Assembly (NCBI GenBank): GCA_019694835.1
Contig: JAIBBE010000107.1
Location: 62,001 to 126,000 of the forward strand
DNA from: Fimbriimonadaceae bacterium
GTDB lineage: Bacteria; Armatimonadota; Fimbriimonadia; Fimbriimonadales; Fimbriimonadaceae
Direction of reading: 5' to 3'
Length of the DNA: 64,000 nucleotides
The notes under the pieces were generated by a model. The model worked only from the letters and a program-made list of their open reading frames with translations. It ran no database searches and was not told the origin of the DNA. Of the stretch, positions 33,777 through 42,885 are shown piece after piece. The first letter of the stretch is position 1. Each line of letters begins with the position of its first letter. Both the position numbers and the translations under genes were made by a program.

Positions 33777-34993
33777 TGTCTGGCGTCCACCCCGTTCTGA
33801 ACTTCAGGTTGAGGTGGCATGACGCCCTTGGAGCCTTTCTTCACGGATTCCTGCGCCCAGAGCACATTCTCCAGCACCGACTTCCCTTCCTTGAGCACGC
33901 GGCGGCCATCGAGCAGGGCTGCCTTCGTGACCGAATCGTCGTCCCATGTAATCCTCAGTTCGTCGCCGACGATTTCGTACGACCCCCATTGGCGTACCTT
34001 GCTCTCGCTGCCAATGTAGTACGTTCCCCAAAAGGAATCGTCATCGGGAACTTTCTCAGAACCCGAATACACCACAGACGTTACAAAGGACCGGCCATTG
34101 GGCAAGAAGTAATAGTGGAACGCACTGTGTTTGGGCACTTCCGGGTTGGATCGGGAAACATAGGTCTGCAATCCATCTCGGAAATACAGCTGTATCTCGG
34201 CGAAGACATTCGCTCCTTTCTTGGCTTTCTCGAAGTCGCCATCTTGCGGAACTTCGCCCGCAGAGGCGATTTCGAACAATCGAGTAAGTGGTTCGATCTT
34301 GATTCGCCGCCTCCATGCGGCATTTTCCTCGTCCTGTTTGGCTTCGAGTGCAGCGACTTTCTCGATGCTCCCGGGCTCACGATGGAATGTGATCTTTCCG
34401 CTGCCTTTGAACTCAAGTTGCAGGGTCTCTCCGTCCAAAGCTAGCGGTTCTTCGGATTCCTTACCTTCGAATTCGAATACAATCTTATCGCCTTTGATTC
34501 GGTACGAACCGCGGATGCTCGGTTGAGCGACGTCGGCAACACTCTGGCCAATGGTGACCGCGCCTTTTGACGTAAAGACAACGATGACTTTGTGGAACTC
34601 ATTCACTTCGCCAACCCATTGGCCCACAAGCCGTTGATCGCCTTTGGTCGCCGGAGTTTGGGCTTGCTTGAGAACGAGCCGATCCTTCAGATCGCCGCCG
34701 CTGAGCGTCATCGTCCCGTCGGCTACGCTGAGGTCGTAAGTTGTCGTGGAGCCGGCGCTGTCCTTGAGCACGAGGCTATTTCCTGTGACCGCGTACGTTC
34801 CGGTCTGAGTGACGACCTGATCCCCCGCTTTTGCATCGAAGCGATAGGTCAGGTCAGCCCGGAACTCGAAGGTGAAGTCGACGCTGACCTTCTCGACCAG
34901 CAAACTCCCCCTCCATGTGCCCACAATGGCAGGCTGTTCCGCATTGGCGAGGCAGGTGACGAACAAGACAAGGCAAAAGAAAAGCGATCTCAT
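33773..34993 (-). CDS. Secreted repeat protein of lipocalin-like character
   Basis: 406 residues. Signal peptide MRSLFFCLVLFVTCLANA, then three similar modules, each beginning with a G-x-W strand and a run of antiparallel strands. They are IVGTWRGSLLVEKVSVDFTF near 23, LVGQWVGEVNEFHKVIVVFT near 121 and SFWGTYYIGSESKVRQWGSY near 320. Each contains a 'Y.v.gd.l.i' strand (GTYAVTGNSLVLKD; GSYRIKGDKIVFEF; GSYEIVGDELRITW). The pattern fits lipocalin-like or DUF5640-type small barrels used for ligand or surface binding. No catalytic residues seen. Upstream there are only about 37 bases to the DUF1501 gene on the same strand. Confidence 0.7.
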   Translation of the reverse strand: MRSLFFCLVLFVTCLANAEQPAIVGTWRGSLLVEKVSVDFTFEFRADLTYRFDAKAGDQVVTQTGTYAVTGNSLVLKDSAGSTTTYDLSVADGTMTLSGGDLKDRLVLKQAQTPATKGDQRLVGQWVGEVNEFHKVIVVFTSKGAVTIGQSVADVAQPSIRGSYRIKGDKIVFEFEGKESEEPLALDGETLQLEFKGSGKITFHREPGSIEKVAALEAKQDEENAAWRRRIKIEPLTRLFEIASAGEVPQDGDFEKAKKGANVFAEIQLYFRDGLQTYVSRSNPEVPKHSAFHYYFLPNGRSFVTSVVYSGSEKVPDDDSFWGTYYIGSESKVRQWGSYEIVGDELRITWDDDSVTKAALLDGRRVLKEGKSVLENVLWAQESVKKGSKGVMPPQPEVQNGVDARH

Positions 34994-35030
34994 AAGACAT
35001 CTCCATCACTATTCTATTGCATCTGGGCCT

Positions 35031-36374
35031 TCAAACCACGCCGATCGAAGCCTGCACCAGACCCGGAAACACCTGATCCAACGCTCGCCCTCCCGCGCGC
35101 TTCGTGAGGACTTCGGCCAAGACGTGGCGGTAGTCGGTCGTGACCCGCAGGTCGCCGGGGCCTTCGAGTTGGTCGGGGGCGAGGCCGGGCCAGGTGCCGT
35201 GGACCTTCCCTCCTTTCACGCCACCGCCCATGACCATCATGAAGCTGGCGCGGCCGTGGTCGGTGCCGAGGCCGCTGTTCTCCTGGACACGACGGCCGAA
35301 TTCGGTCATCACGACCAGCGTGACGCGCTTCATCTCCGAACCCAGGTCGGTCGCGAAGGCGCCGATCGATTGTCCGACGTCTTCGAGCAGCGAGGTCAGC
35401 CAGCCAGAGGTCGAGCCTTGCGCGACATGGGTGTCCCAACCGCCTTTATCGAGGGCGGCGACTTCGAGGCCCAGGCCCGAGCGGATGAGGAGGGCGACTT
35501 GGCGCAGGCCTTCGCCGAGGTCGGACTTGGAGTAGACGGCCCCGCTGGCGGGTTGGTATTTGGCCGGGTCGAGGCGATTGAGGGTGTCGAGCACCTTGAG
35601 GGTCTCGCGCCCGGCATGGGCCATCTCGTCCTGGCCGTCCTTGTAGAGTTCGGCCAGCGCTTGGACGAGGCGCGCATGGTCGTCGGCCTCGGCCCCGGGG
35701 ATGACGAGGCGGAAGTCGGCCAGCGACTCGATCGCAATCGCCTCGGTGCCCCCGCGCAGCGAATCGGGCATGATCGGGCCGAACGAGACGGCGCGCAGCG
35801 GTGAGGCGGTCGTGCCTTGCGTCGCCAGCAGGTGTCGCGCCAGCCATCCGCTTGCGGTTCCCGATCCGGCTGCTGGCAAACCCCGCTCCATCGCGTTCAT
35901 CGCCTCGAAGTGCGAACGCGTCTGGTCGTTCGAGCCGACGGCATGAAGGACAGCCAACTTCCCCTCGCGGTAGTGCGGCAGCAACGGTGCCAGCGCTGGA
36001 TTCAGGCCGAAGAAGCCGTCCAAATCGAGCACGCCTCCCGGCTTGCCGGGAGCGGCGAGGGCCAGACTCGGACGACTTCTGTAGTAGGCGTCTTCGCCAT
36101 AGGGCACAACGACGTTGAGCCCGTCGGCCCCCCCGCGCAGGAACACGACGACCAGCACATCCCGCTCGGTCGACTTCGGACTAATCGCTACCTGGGCGAG
36201 AGCCGAACGGGAGGTCGCCCACCCGACTGCGCCCAGCGCCGCTCCGAGTAGCAGGTTGCGGCGGGTCGGCATCATCACGGGGGCTTCGGCGGTTTCGGTG
36301 GGCGTCACCGCCCGCGACGGATCGTCGCCAAGGCCGTTGCAGGTCATCCAGTTTCGCTTCATGTTCACCGCCAT
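35031..36374 (-). CDS. DUF1501 family Tat-exported protein
   Basis: 447 residues of the DUF1501 family, which belongs to the alkaline-phosphatase/sulfatase-like superfamily. A Tat-like signal MPTRRNLLLGAALGAVGWAT begins at residue 35. The body contains VFLRGGADGLNVVVPYGEDA near 80, LHAVGSNDQTRSHFEAMNAM near 140, KGGWDTHVAQ near 310, VTLVVMTEFGRRVQENSGLG TDHG near 360 and RVTTDYRHVLAEVLTK near 410, all hallmarks of the family. Biological role is poorly known; DUF1501 genes are almost always next to a DUF1800 gene, as here. ATGs at 36362 and at residue 35 (36272) are alternative starts. The start overlaps the DUF1800 stop by 10 bases. Confidence 0.88.
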   Translation of the reverse strand: MAVNMKRNWMTCNGLGDDPSRAVTPTETAEAPVMMPTRRNLLLGAALGAVGWATSRSALAQVAISPKSTERDVLVVVFLRGGADGLNVVVPYGEDAYYRSRPSLALAAPGKPGGVLDLDGFFGLNPALAPLLPHYREGKLAVLHAVGSNDQTRSHFEAMNAMERGLPAAGSGTASGWLARHLLATQGTTASPLRAVSFGPIMPDSLRGGTEAIAIESLADFRLVIPGAEADDHARLVQALAELYKDGQDEMAHAGRETLKVLDTLNRLDPAKYQPASGAVYSKSDLGEGLRQVALLIRSGLGLEVAALDKGGWDTHVAQGSTSGWLTSLLEDVGQSIGAFATDLGSEMKRVTLVVMTEFGRRVQENSGLGTDHGRASFMMVMGGGVKGGKVHGTWPGLAPDQLEGPGDLRVTTDYRHVLAEVLTKRAGGRALDQVFPGLVQASIGVV

Positions 36375-37786
36375 TGAAATTCAGGGGTCATCAGGGCCAG
36401 CGCCGCCTCTTCGTCCGGCTCGCGGCTCAGGCGCGCGACGGTCTTGACGCTCGGCTCGGTGCGCCCGGCGAGGACCAATCGGGCTAGGCTGCCGTTCTCA
36501 GCGAGGGCTTTGGGGTCGATTCGTGTGCCGGGAATGCGGTCAGTGGTCAGCGCCAGCGCGTAGTTCCACCTCGCGAGCAACGAGCCGGTCCAAGCCGCAG
36601 CTTTGTCGGGGTACCCATCCGGCATCGGCCACTGATGCAGTGGCTGCCCCATCTTTTCGAGGTGCGCTTGAAGGTTCTGGCCCCCGTCTGTGGTCGCGTT
36701 GAGGGACCGCAGAGACGAGACAACGAAGTCGAACGGGCGCTTGACGACCGGTGGAGCTTCCAGCAGTTCCGAACTCAACAAGAGTGGTTCCAGCATCAGG
36801 CGCAGATCACCCTCTGTTTCTTGATGGCGCTTGGCGAGTCGCTCGACCCACGGCGTTTCCGTTGTTCCGAGGAAGTAGCGGCAGAGCTTCTCCGACACGA
36901 AGCGGGCACACGCCGGGTGGGCGGCGAGGATGTCGATGACCCGGTCACCGTCCTTCTCGCCTCCACCGGCGGGAATGCGCTGGCCGAGGACGAGCTTCTC
37001 GCCGTCGTCGTGGAGGGCAGGATCGAACCGGAATTGGCCCTTCGGTCGAAGGAATCGCTTCTCGATCCCCCATCCCGTGAAGCACCGCGCGACTTCTTGC
37101 ACGTCTTGCTGGCTGTAGCCGCCATGAACGCCGAGCGAGTGCAGTTCCATCAACTCCCGCGCGTAATTCTCGTTCGCGACCCCCTTCCGGTTGACGGTGT
37201 TGTCGAGGTAGGCGAGCATTCCGGGGCTTCGTGCCGAAGCTCGGAGCAAGTCGCGGAACTTGCCGAGCGCGTGCTTGCGAATGACCTCGTTCTGGTCCTT
37301 TGCGATGCGATACATCGCGAGCCCCTTGCGCGCATAGATGTTGAAGTGATTGGTCCACAAATCGACCATCCGTTCGCGTAGCTGATTTGGACTGTAGACG
37401 GCGTTGAGAATGGACGCCTGCTGGAGCTGCCGCATGATGAACTCCTCAGGCCAGCCCGCCAGGTCTTCGGGTTGAAACTGGTTGATTTCCAGCTTGCGAA
37501 TCCGCGATTGCAGGTGCAGCGGCTCAGGTAGTGCGGCGCGAAGCTGCTCGCGGACGAACGCTTCGCGACCTATTTGATCCAGGCGTTTGAGATCGACGGC
37601 GGTTGCCCCAAAGGCTAAGCGGTCGAGCAGGCGAACGCCCGGCTCAAGAGGACCATTGGGCAGCTTGAACTCGGCCGCCTCTTTCATCCCGACGAGTTCG
37701 CGCGCCTCTCGTCCACAGCCAGCCAAGGCTCCTGCCGCCCCCGCCAGCAGACCCGTGCGAAGGAGCTCGCGGCGGCTGACCGACAC
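36365..37786 (-). CDS. DUF1800 family Tat/lipoprotein-type protein
   Basis: 473 residues. N-terminus SVSRRELLRTGLLAGAAGAL then AGCGRE: twin-arginine motif plus lipid-attachment cysteine. The DUF1800 body is complete: LLDRLAFGATAVDLKRLDQI near 53, LRERMVDLWTNHFNIYARKG near 140, DNTVNRKGVANENYARELME LHSLGVHGGYSQQDVQEVAR near 195, CFTGWGIEKRF near 233, RFDPALHDDGEKLVLG near 250. It ends in MTPEFQWR, the usual S/T-P-E-F-Q end. Function unknown; the conserved partner is the DUF1501 protein downstream. The start directly abuts the stop of the upstream membrane-protein gene. Confidence 0.9.
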   Translation of the reverse strand: MSVSRRELLRTGLLAGAAGALAGCGREARELVGMKEAAEFKLPNGPLEPGVRLLDRLAFGATAVDLKRLDQIGREAFVREQLRAALPEPLHLQSRIRKLEINQFQPEDLAGWPEEFIMRQLQQASILNAVYSPNQLRERMVDLWTNHFNIYARKGLAMYRIAKDQNEVIRKHALGKFRDLLRASARSPGMLAYLDNTVNRKGVANENYARELMELHSLGVHGGYSQQDVQEVARCFTGWGIEKRFLRPKGQFRFDPALHDDGEKLVLGQRIPAGGGEKDGDRVIDILAAHPACARFVSEKLCRYFLGTTETPWVERLAKRHQETEGDLRLMLEPLLLSSELLEAPPVVKRPFDFVVSSLRSLNATTDGGQNLQAHLEKMGQPLHQWPMPDGYPDKAAAWTGSLLARWNYALALTTDRIPGTRIDPKALAENGSLARLVLAGRTEPSVKTVARLSREPDEEAALALMTPEFQWR

Positions 37787-38302
37787 CTAAATCACCTCGT
37801 TATAGATCGGCGGGGCGAGCGGCTTGGCGACCAGGGCCTGAATTCCAGCGCCCAGCGACATGAAGAGGGTGAGCGGTGCCAACACGAACCAGCCGAGCAT
37901 TGGGAACAGTCCCGCGAGAACCAGAATGCCGGAACCACGGGTGAGAGCCTGGAACGGACTCATCGAACTGTCCATCGGCTGAAGCCTGCGCCCGATCATC
38001 GCTGCGATTCCCCCGCCGCCCACGACCGCAACCGCGAAGAGAGACAGATACATCATGGTGCCGACGAGCTTCACCAACGGAAGCGGCTGAGCCGCCATGA
38101 TCACCGAGAGCGTGCCGAATACGACGACCCCAAAGAGGCCGATGCCGAGGGTACGCCACGGATGCCGCTCAATGGCACCCTGCGCATGCTGGGTCCGGGT
38201 GCCGAACACCACCGCCGAAATCACGAGCAGAGCCCACGCCGATCCGCAAATCGCCAAAGCTCCTGCCACTACTGCCAAGACGTCTCCGATATTCAAGGTC
38301 AT
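37787..38302 (-). CDS. Hypothetical four-helix membrane protein
   Basis: About 171 residues with four hydrophobic segments: VVAGALAICGSAWALLVISA, GIGLFGVVVFGTLSVIM, LVGTMMYLSLFAVAVVGGGG and GILVLAGLFPMLGWFVLAPL. I do not recognise the family; it vaguely resembles polymer-forming-protein-associated membrane proteins. It is the first gene of a three-gene run with DUF1800 and DUF1501, directly abutting the former. The start is ambiguous. The ATG at 38302 touches AAGGAGG with no spacing, while a TTG at 38296 has 6 bases of spacing; a TTG at 38317 also exists. Confidence 0.7.
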   Translation of the reverse strand: MTLNIGDVLAVVAGALAICGSAWALLVISAVVFGTRTQHAQGAIERHPWRTLGIGLFGVVVFGTLSVIMAAQPLPLVKLVGTMMYLSLFAVAVVGGGGIAAMIGRRLQPMDSSMSPFQALTRGSGILVLAGLFPMLGWFVLAPLTLFMSLGAGIQALVAKPLAPPIYNEVI

Positions 38303-38430
38303 CCTCCTTGCCGCCAATTTGCGGCATTTGAACGATTGCTTTCAGCCTACACCCACCGGGCACGAAAGCCAAGGCCCAATTGAGGTTCGTGGGGCGAAAG
38401 GCCCAGGACCGTTGCGTATACTCCTATTCG

Positions 38431-40722
38431 ATGCTTGCCCTACTGGCCTCTCTCACCCTCATGGATGCTGCAAAACTCACCTGGACGATTGACCTCGACC
38501 AACCGACGGTTCGTGTCAGCCCCGACCTGTACGGCATCTTCTTCGAGGAGATCAACTGCGCGGGTGACGGTGGGCTTTATGCCGAACTCGTGCGGAATCG
38601 GAGTTTCGAGGATGCCTCAGGCCCCGAGCATTGGACGCTCACCGGGTCGGGAAGCCTGCAGGTCGTTCCCAAAGCCAAGCCGGAGGCTTTTGACCGTCAG
38701 GAACTCGAGGTAACGACCAGCGGTACGTCGCGAATCATTAACGGCGGCTACTTCGGGATGGGGCTGCGCAAAGGCGAAAAATATGTATGCCGACTGGACT
38801 TGAGAACCCCGCAATCCGTGCGCGCCGAGCTCCTCGACGAGAAAGGCGAGGTCATTGCCGATGCCGCTATCAAGGACGGAGCCGCAACACTTACCCCGAA
38901 CCGAACGACCGCGAAGGGGCAACTCGCGTTCCGAATTGAGGGCAGCGGAACGACTTATCTGGACCACGTCTCATTGATGCCAACAGGGGGTACGAGCCCA
39001 GACCTTCGCAGCGATCTGTTCGATCTCCTTGCCAGCCTCAAGCCCGCCTTCGTTCGCTTCCCGGGTGGCTGCTGGGTGGAGGGAGACACGATGGAGAAAG
39101 CCCTGCGTTGGAAGACAACTATCGGCCCTGCTGGTCAGCGCCGTACTCAGCCGAACCTGTGGGGTTATCAGTCGACCAACGGCCTCGGCTACCACGAGTA
39201 CCTCCAGCTTTGCGAGGATCTCGGCTCAGACGCGCTGTTCGTCATCAACTGCGGCATGTCGCATCGAGAAGTCGTACCGATGGACAAAATGGACGAGTTC
39301 GTTCAGGACGCCCTCGACGCGATCGAATATGCGAAGGGCGACACGTCTACTCGCTGGGGTGCCGAACGGGCCAAGAACGGGCATCCGAGGCCTTTCAACC
39401 TGAAATACCTGGAGATTGGCAACGAAAACGGTGGCCCTGCTTACGACGAGCGGTACAGCTTGATCTATCGAGCCGTCAAGGCCAAGTACCCGGAAATGCA
39501 CCTCATTGCGAACCTCTGGGGTGGTACGCCCAAGAGTGCGCCCATCGACATCCTCGACGAGCATTACTATTCCGACCCCTCGTTCTTCCTTCGCAATGCG
39601 ACTCGATACGACAACTACGACCGGAAGGGACCGAAGATCTATGTCGGCGAGTACGCGGTTACGCAGGGCTGTGGCAACGGGAATCTGCGTGGAGCTTTGG
39701 CAGAAGCCGCGTTCATGATCGGTATGGAGCGCAACAGCGACATCGTCACGATGGCCTCCTATGCCCCCCTGTTCGCCCGTCTCGAAGCCAAAGCCTGGAA
39801 CCCCGACCTCATCTACTTTGACTCGCTCAACTCTTGGGGGACACCTTCGTACTTCGTCCAAAAGCTGTTTTCGGTGAACCGCCCGGAGCGGGTCGTGCGT
39901 TCCGAGCTGACGGGAGCGGTGGTCGAATCGGAACCCTTCCCGGCTGGCGCGGTGGGTATCGGGACCTGGAACACTCAAGCCGAGTTCAAGGACATCCGCG
40001 TGACCGACGGCGACAAGGTGCTGTTCGAGAGCGAGAATGGCGAGGGCGGACGGGTGGAATCGGGCACCTGGGATCAGGCGAAGGAGTTCATTCGGCAGAC
40101 GAGCAACGCCGAGCCCTCGCGCATGATCTTTGGTCAGGGCTGGCCGCGATATACCCTGACCCTCAAGGCTCGGCGGATTTCGGGGGCCGAGGGCTTTCTC
40201 ATCACGGTCGGGCACAAGAGCAGGGACGAGTACCTTTGGTTTAACGTCGGCGGTTGGGGCAATCGCGAGAACGCCATCGAGGTCGCGCGTGGCGGCGGCA
40301 AGTCGGGATTGGGATCACATAAGCCCTATCAAGCGGACACCGGGAGGTGGATCGATGTACGCGTCGACTACGCGCCGGATCGGATCCGGTGTTACTTAGG
40401 CGGGGTGCAGGTTTTCGATGAAAGGCCAGCTCAGATGCAAGACGTCCACGCGATCGCCGGTGTCGACGCAGCCGGTCAGCCAGTGCTCAAGATCGTGAAC
40501 ACATCCAAGAGGGCGCTTGACGTTGAGATTGACCTACGAGGTGGGCAAAGGAGCTATTTCGGAAGCGGCGAAGTTCTCACTCATTCGGACGACACCGCTG
40601 AAAACACACAGTCGAAGCCGAACAACGTGGTTCCCAAGGGATTGGAGCTTGGCGGCGTTTCCAACAGGTTCACCTATCACGCGCCGCCCAACTCGCTGAC
40701 CGTCATTCGGCTGCGCAAATGA
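38431..40722 (+). CDS. GH51 alpha-L-arabinofuranosidase with inserted beta domain
   Basis: Glycoside hydrolase family 51 enzyme of 763 residues that releases arabinofuranose from plant polysaccharides. Family motifs: SPDLYGIFFEEINCAGDGGL near residue 30, YAELVRNRSFE, FVRFPGGCWVEGDTMEKALR near 210, LEIGNENGGP near 328 with the acid/base Glu, and KIYVGEYAV near 405 with the nucleophile. Residues about 510-690 hold an extra beta domain (GTWNTQAEFKDIRVTDGD; WFNVGGWGNRENAIEVARGG) of the laminin-G/DUF1080-like type, inserted before the last strands of the GH51 C-terminal sandwich. The N-terminus MLALLASLTLMDA could be a short signal. It overlaps the reductase-like gene by 4 bases (ATGA). Confidence 0.9.
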   Translation: MLALLASLTLMDAAKLTWTIDLDQPTVRVSPDLYGIFFEEINCAGDGGLYAELVRNRSFEDASGPEHWTLTGSGSLQVVPKAKPEAFDRQELEVTTSGTSRIINGGYFGMGLRKGEKYVCRLDLRTPQSVRAELLDEKGEVIADAAIKDGAATLTPNRTTAKGQLAFRIEGSGTTYLDHVSLMPTGGTSPDLRSDLFDLLASLKPAFVRFPGGCWVEGDTMEKALRWKTTIGPAGQRRTQPNLWGYQSTNGLGYHEYLQLCEDLGSDALFVINCGMSHREVVPMDKMDEFVQDALDAIEYAKGDTSTRWGAERAKNGHPRPFNLKYLEIGNENGGPAYDERYSLIYRAVKAKYPEMHLIANLWGGTPKSAPIDILDEHYYSDPSFFLRNATRYDNYDRKGPKIYVGEYAVTQGCGNGNLRGALAEAAFMIGMERNSDIVTMASYAPLFARLEAKAWNPDLIYFDSLNSWGTPSYFVQKLFSVNRPERVVRSELTGAVVESEPFPAGAVGIGTWNTQAEFKDIRVTDGDKVLFESENGEGGRVESGTWDQAKEFIRQTSNAEPSRMIFGQGWPRYTLTLKARRISGAEGFLITVGHKSRDEYLWFNVGGWGNRENAIEVARGGGKSGLGSHKPYQADTGRWIDVRVDYAPDRIRCYLGGVQVFDERPAQMQDVHAIAGVDAAGQPVLKIVNTSKRALDVEIDLRGGQRSYFGSGEVLTHSDDTAENTQSKPNNVVPKGLELGGVSNRFTYHAPPNSLTVIRLRK

Positions 40723-41237
40723 GTCGGGTTTCGGTTTTCATCGCCGTCAGTCTTGACGGCAAGATCGCGCGTGCGGACGGCAGTTTGGACTGGCTGGAGC
40801 CGTTCAACTCGCCCGACGAAGACTACGGATTTGCCGAATTCGCCTCTTCGGTCGATGTGGTGGTTATGGGTCGCAACACGTACGATGTGGTGCTCGGCTT
40901 TGGTGACTGGCCGTACCCAGACAAACGAGTCGTCGTCATGACGCATCGTCCCATTACTCCGCGACATGGCGAGGAATTCACGGCAGGTGACCTGCTCCCC
41001 GTGCTTCAGCATCTCCAAGCCGACCGCGTCTATCTCGATGGCGGGCAGGCGATATGCCAAGGACTTCGAGAGGGTCTCGTCACGGACCTTACGCTGAACG
41101 TGATCCCGACCATCCTCGGCCCCGGCATACCCCTGTTCGACGGCTCCCTCCCGTTCAGTTCCTGGAGCCTCGCGAAATCCCGCACATTTGACAGTGGCCT
41201 CGTCCAGATTCACTACCAGATTCCTGGCCACCCTTAA
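40719..41237 (+). CDS. Dihydrofolate reductase / RibD C-terminal-like protein
   Basis: 172-residue cytoplasmic protein of the RibD_C fold (NADPH-dependent reductase, YyaP/YwjB-like). SRVSVFIAVSLDGKIARADG at the start, DVVVMGRNTYDVVLGFGDWP near 47, VYLDGGQAICQGLREGLVTD near 105 and NVIPTILGPGIPLFDG near 125 match the group, including the nucleotide-binding YVDGG-like turn. The substrate in this family is generally unknown. Pairing with a GH51 glycosidase by a 4-base overlap is unusual and may be only operon convenience. Confidence 0.88.
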   Translation: MSRVSVFIAVSLDGKIARADGSLDWLEPFNSPDEDYGFAEFASSVDVVVMGRNTYDVVLGFGDWPYPDKRVVVMTHRPITPRHGEEFTAGDLLPVLQHLQADRVYLDGGQAICQGLREGLVTDLTLNVIPTILGPGIPLFDGSLPFSSWSLAKSRTFDSGLVQIHYQIPGHP

Positions 41238-41295
41238 GGACGTGGTGTTAGAATAAGACAGTGAGTTCGCTCGCTATTTTTTGAAGGAGTGATCG

Positions 41296-42516
41296 ATGAA
41301 AAAAGCTTTTCTTCTGGCTGCGATGGGCCTTTTCGCCAGCCAAGCCTTCGGACAACTGATCGTCGGCAACGACCAATCTGGCACCGCTACGATTTGGAAC
41401 GTTGACGTCAACACCGGGGTCGCAACGCCGCTCTATGCAGCTTCGACCAGCAACGCCAAGCCCTGGGGCATGGCGGCCGACAACGTCAACAACATCCTGT
41501 ATTGGAATAACGGTGGCAATCTCTATTCGGCCACCTATGCCAGCTTGCTCTCGGGCATACCGGTCATCAACACCGTCGCGATGACCTACCTGGGCAACAA
41601 CGTGAATTTCGTGGGCTTGGGCTACAACCCCACCACCGGCAGACTGCTCGGCACCCGTAACATCGCGACCGAGTCCGTCTACGAGATTGATCCCGCCACC
41701 GGCATCGCGACGATCCTGCATGCCCACCCGACCACGTTCGACTTCGGCGGACTCGACTATTACCCCGGCGACGGTCAGCTCTATGGCCTCTCGGACACGG
41801 CCCCGGCGGGCAATGTGCGGGGCCTCTATCGGATCGAGTCCGACGTGTCGCAGGTGTTCTTGTCCGGTTACCCGGGCGCGGAAACGGACATCGACGGCTT
41901 GGCCGTTGGCAACGGCCGAGCCTACTACGTCACCGATGGTCCGAACACGACCCAGGCGCTCTTCTATGTGTATGACCTCGCTGGAAACCAGGTCGGAACC
42001 CTGCCATCGCCGTTCACAGGCAGCGGCACGTTCTGCGCGGCCGCCTGGGCTCCGGGCCTCTCGGCGAGCCAAGCCACCGTCGACGGACGCGTGATCCTCA
42101 ACGACTACATCCCGAACGCACAGGGCCGGTCCGTCATGTTCGAGATCATCCAGAACGGCAACGTGGTCCAAACCGAGAACGTTGTTCTCGGTGCTGATGG
42201 CGCGTACTCGTTCACGACCTCGCTGACCGGGAACGCCGCTGTGACCGCCAAGGCCAGCCATTGGCTGCGCCAGCAGTCCTCTGCGATCAGCCTGAATGCC
42301 GGGTCGACCTCGACCGTCTCCTTCTCGCTCATCAACGGAGATGCGGACGGTGATAACGAGGTAGGAATCGGAGACTATGCGCGCCTCTCAGCGTCGTACA
42401 ACAGTTCGCTCGGCGACATCCTCTTCGATGCCGAAGCGGACTTCAACGGCGACGACAGTGTCGATATTGCCGACTATGCGATCCTCAGCGCTAACTACGG
42501 TCTGGGCGGCGACTAA
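41296..42516 (+). CDS. Secreted protein with C-terminal dockerin-type Ca2+ repeat
   Basis: 406 residues. Signal peptide MKKAFLLAAMGLFASQAFG. The body resembles a six-bladed propeller with repeats of strand plus N/D-x-T-G turn (IWNVDVNTGVATPLYAAS; YEIDPATGIATILHA). The last 60 residues carry two dockerin-type loops, NGDADGDNEVGIGDYARLSA and DFNGDDSVDIADYAILSANY, each with the Asp ladder and helix of a dockerin I repeat. In non-cellulosomal bacteria such tails probably anchor or stabilise secreted proteins. The start at 41296 is preceded by AAGGAG at 6 bases. A perfect terminator follows. Confidence 0.88.
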   Translation: MKKAFLLAAMGLFASQAFGQLIVGNDQSGTATIWNVDVNTGVATPLYAASTSNAKPWGMAADNVNNILYWNNGGNLYSATYASLLSGIPVINTVAMTYLGNNVNFVGLGYNPTTGRLLGTRNIATESVYEIDPATGIATILHAHPTTFDFGGLDYYPGDGQLYGLSDTAPAGNVRGLYRIESDVSQVFLSGYPGAETDIDGLAVGNGRAYYVTDGPNTTQALFYVYDLAGNQVGTLPSPFTGSGTFCAAAWAPGLSASQATVDGRVILNDYIPNAQGRSVMFEIIQNGNVVQTENVVLGADGAYSFTTSLTGNAAVTAKASHWLRQQSSAISLNAGSTSTVSFSLINGDADGDNEVGIGDYARLSASYNSSLGDILFDAEADFNGDDSVDIADYAILSANYGLGGD

Positions 42517-42537
42517 GTCAGAACCGCATCGCCCCGC

Positions 42538-42567
42538 GGGCTCCCCGGTTTCCGGGGAGCCCTTTTT
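42538..42567 (+). terminator. Intrinsic terminator after dockerin protein gene
   Basis: Perfect 11-bp stem GGGCTCCCCGG/CCGGGGAGCCC, three-base loop and five T residues: the clearest intrinsic terminator in the window. Confidence 0.95.
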
Positions 42568-42611
42568 CGTCAGCGCTCTAATCGGTGTCGGGTTCTGCCA
42601 ACAATTCGGGT

Positions 42612-42803
42612 ATGAACACTCGCCATGCCGCTTTGCTTGTTGGATTGCTCGTGTTGATGGGTTGGGGTTGTTCCCCGGCACCCGCGCCCGCTCAGGTCGA
42701 TCCCGTTAAGAAGACCCCCCTGGTCGACCGATCCACGCCCCTGAACGAGGAGCACGATGCCGTTGCAGAGTTGCAACGAGAGCGGTCCAAAGGGAGTCGT
42801 TAG
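42612..42803 (+). CDS. Small putative lipoprotein
   Basis: 63 residues: MNTRHAALLVGLLVLMGWGC, then a Pro/Ala-rich linker (SPAPAPAQVDPVKK) and a short charged tail ending in RERSKGSR. A hydrophobic signal ending in Cys suggests a lipoprotein, though Trp at -2 and Gly at -3 make a poor lipobox. No homologous domain recognised. The frame extends 9 codons upstream, but the ATG at 42612 gives the proper signal. Confidence 0.5.
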   Translation: MNTRHAALLVGLLVLMGWGCSPAPAPAQVDPVKKTPLVDRSTPLNEEHDAVAELQRERSKGSR

Positions 42804-42839
42804 CGCGACGCGCGCAACCTCTGCCTGGCCACGAAGCTA

Positions 42840-42871
42840 GCGGATCCGCCCCCCTCACGGGAGAGAGGGGG
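42840..42871. terminator. Hairpins downstream of the 21-kb pilin operon
   Basis: CCCCCTC (42850-42856) pairs with GAGGGGG (42865-42871) around an 8-base loop, next to the palindrome GCGGATCCGC at 42840-42849. It sits 14 bases past the operon's last stop. It lacks a T-tract; termination is plausible but not proven. Confidence 0.5.
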
Positions 42872-42885
42872 ACGTTTGGTTTCCT

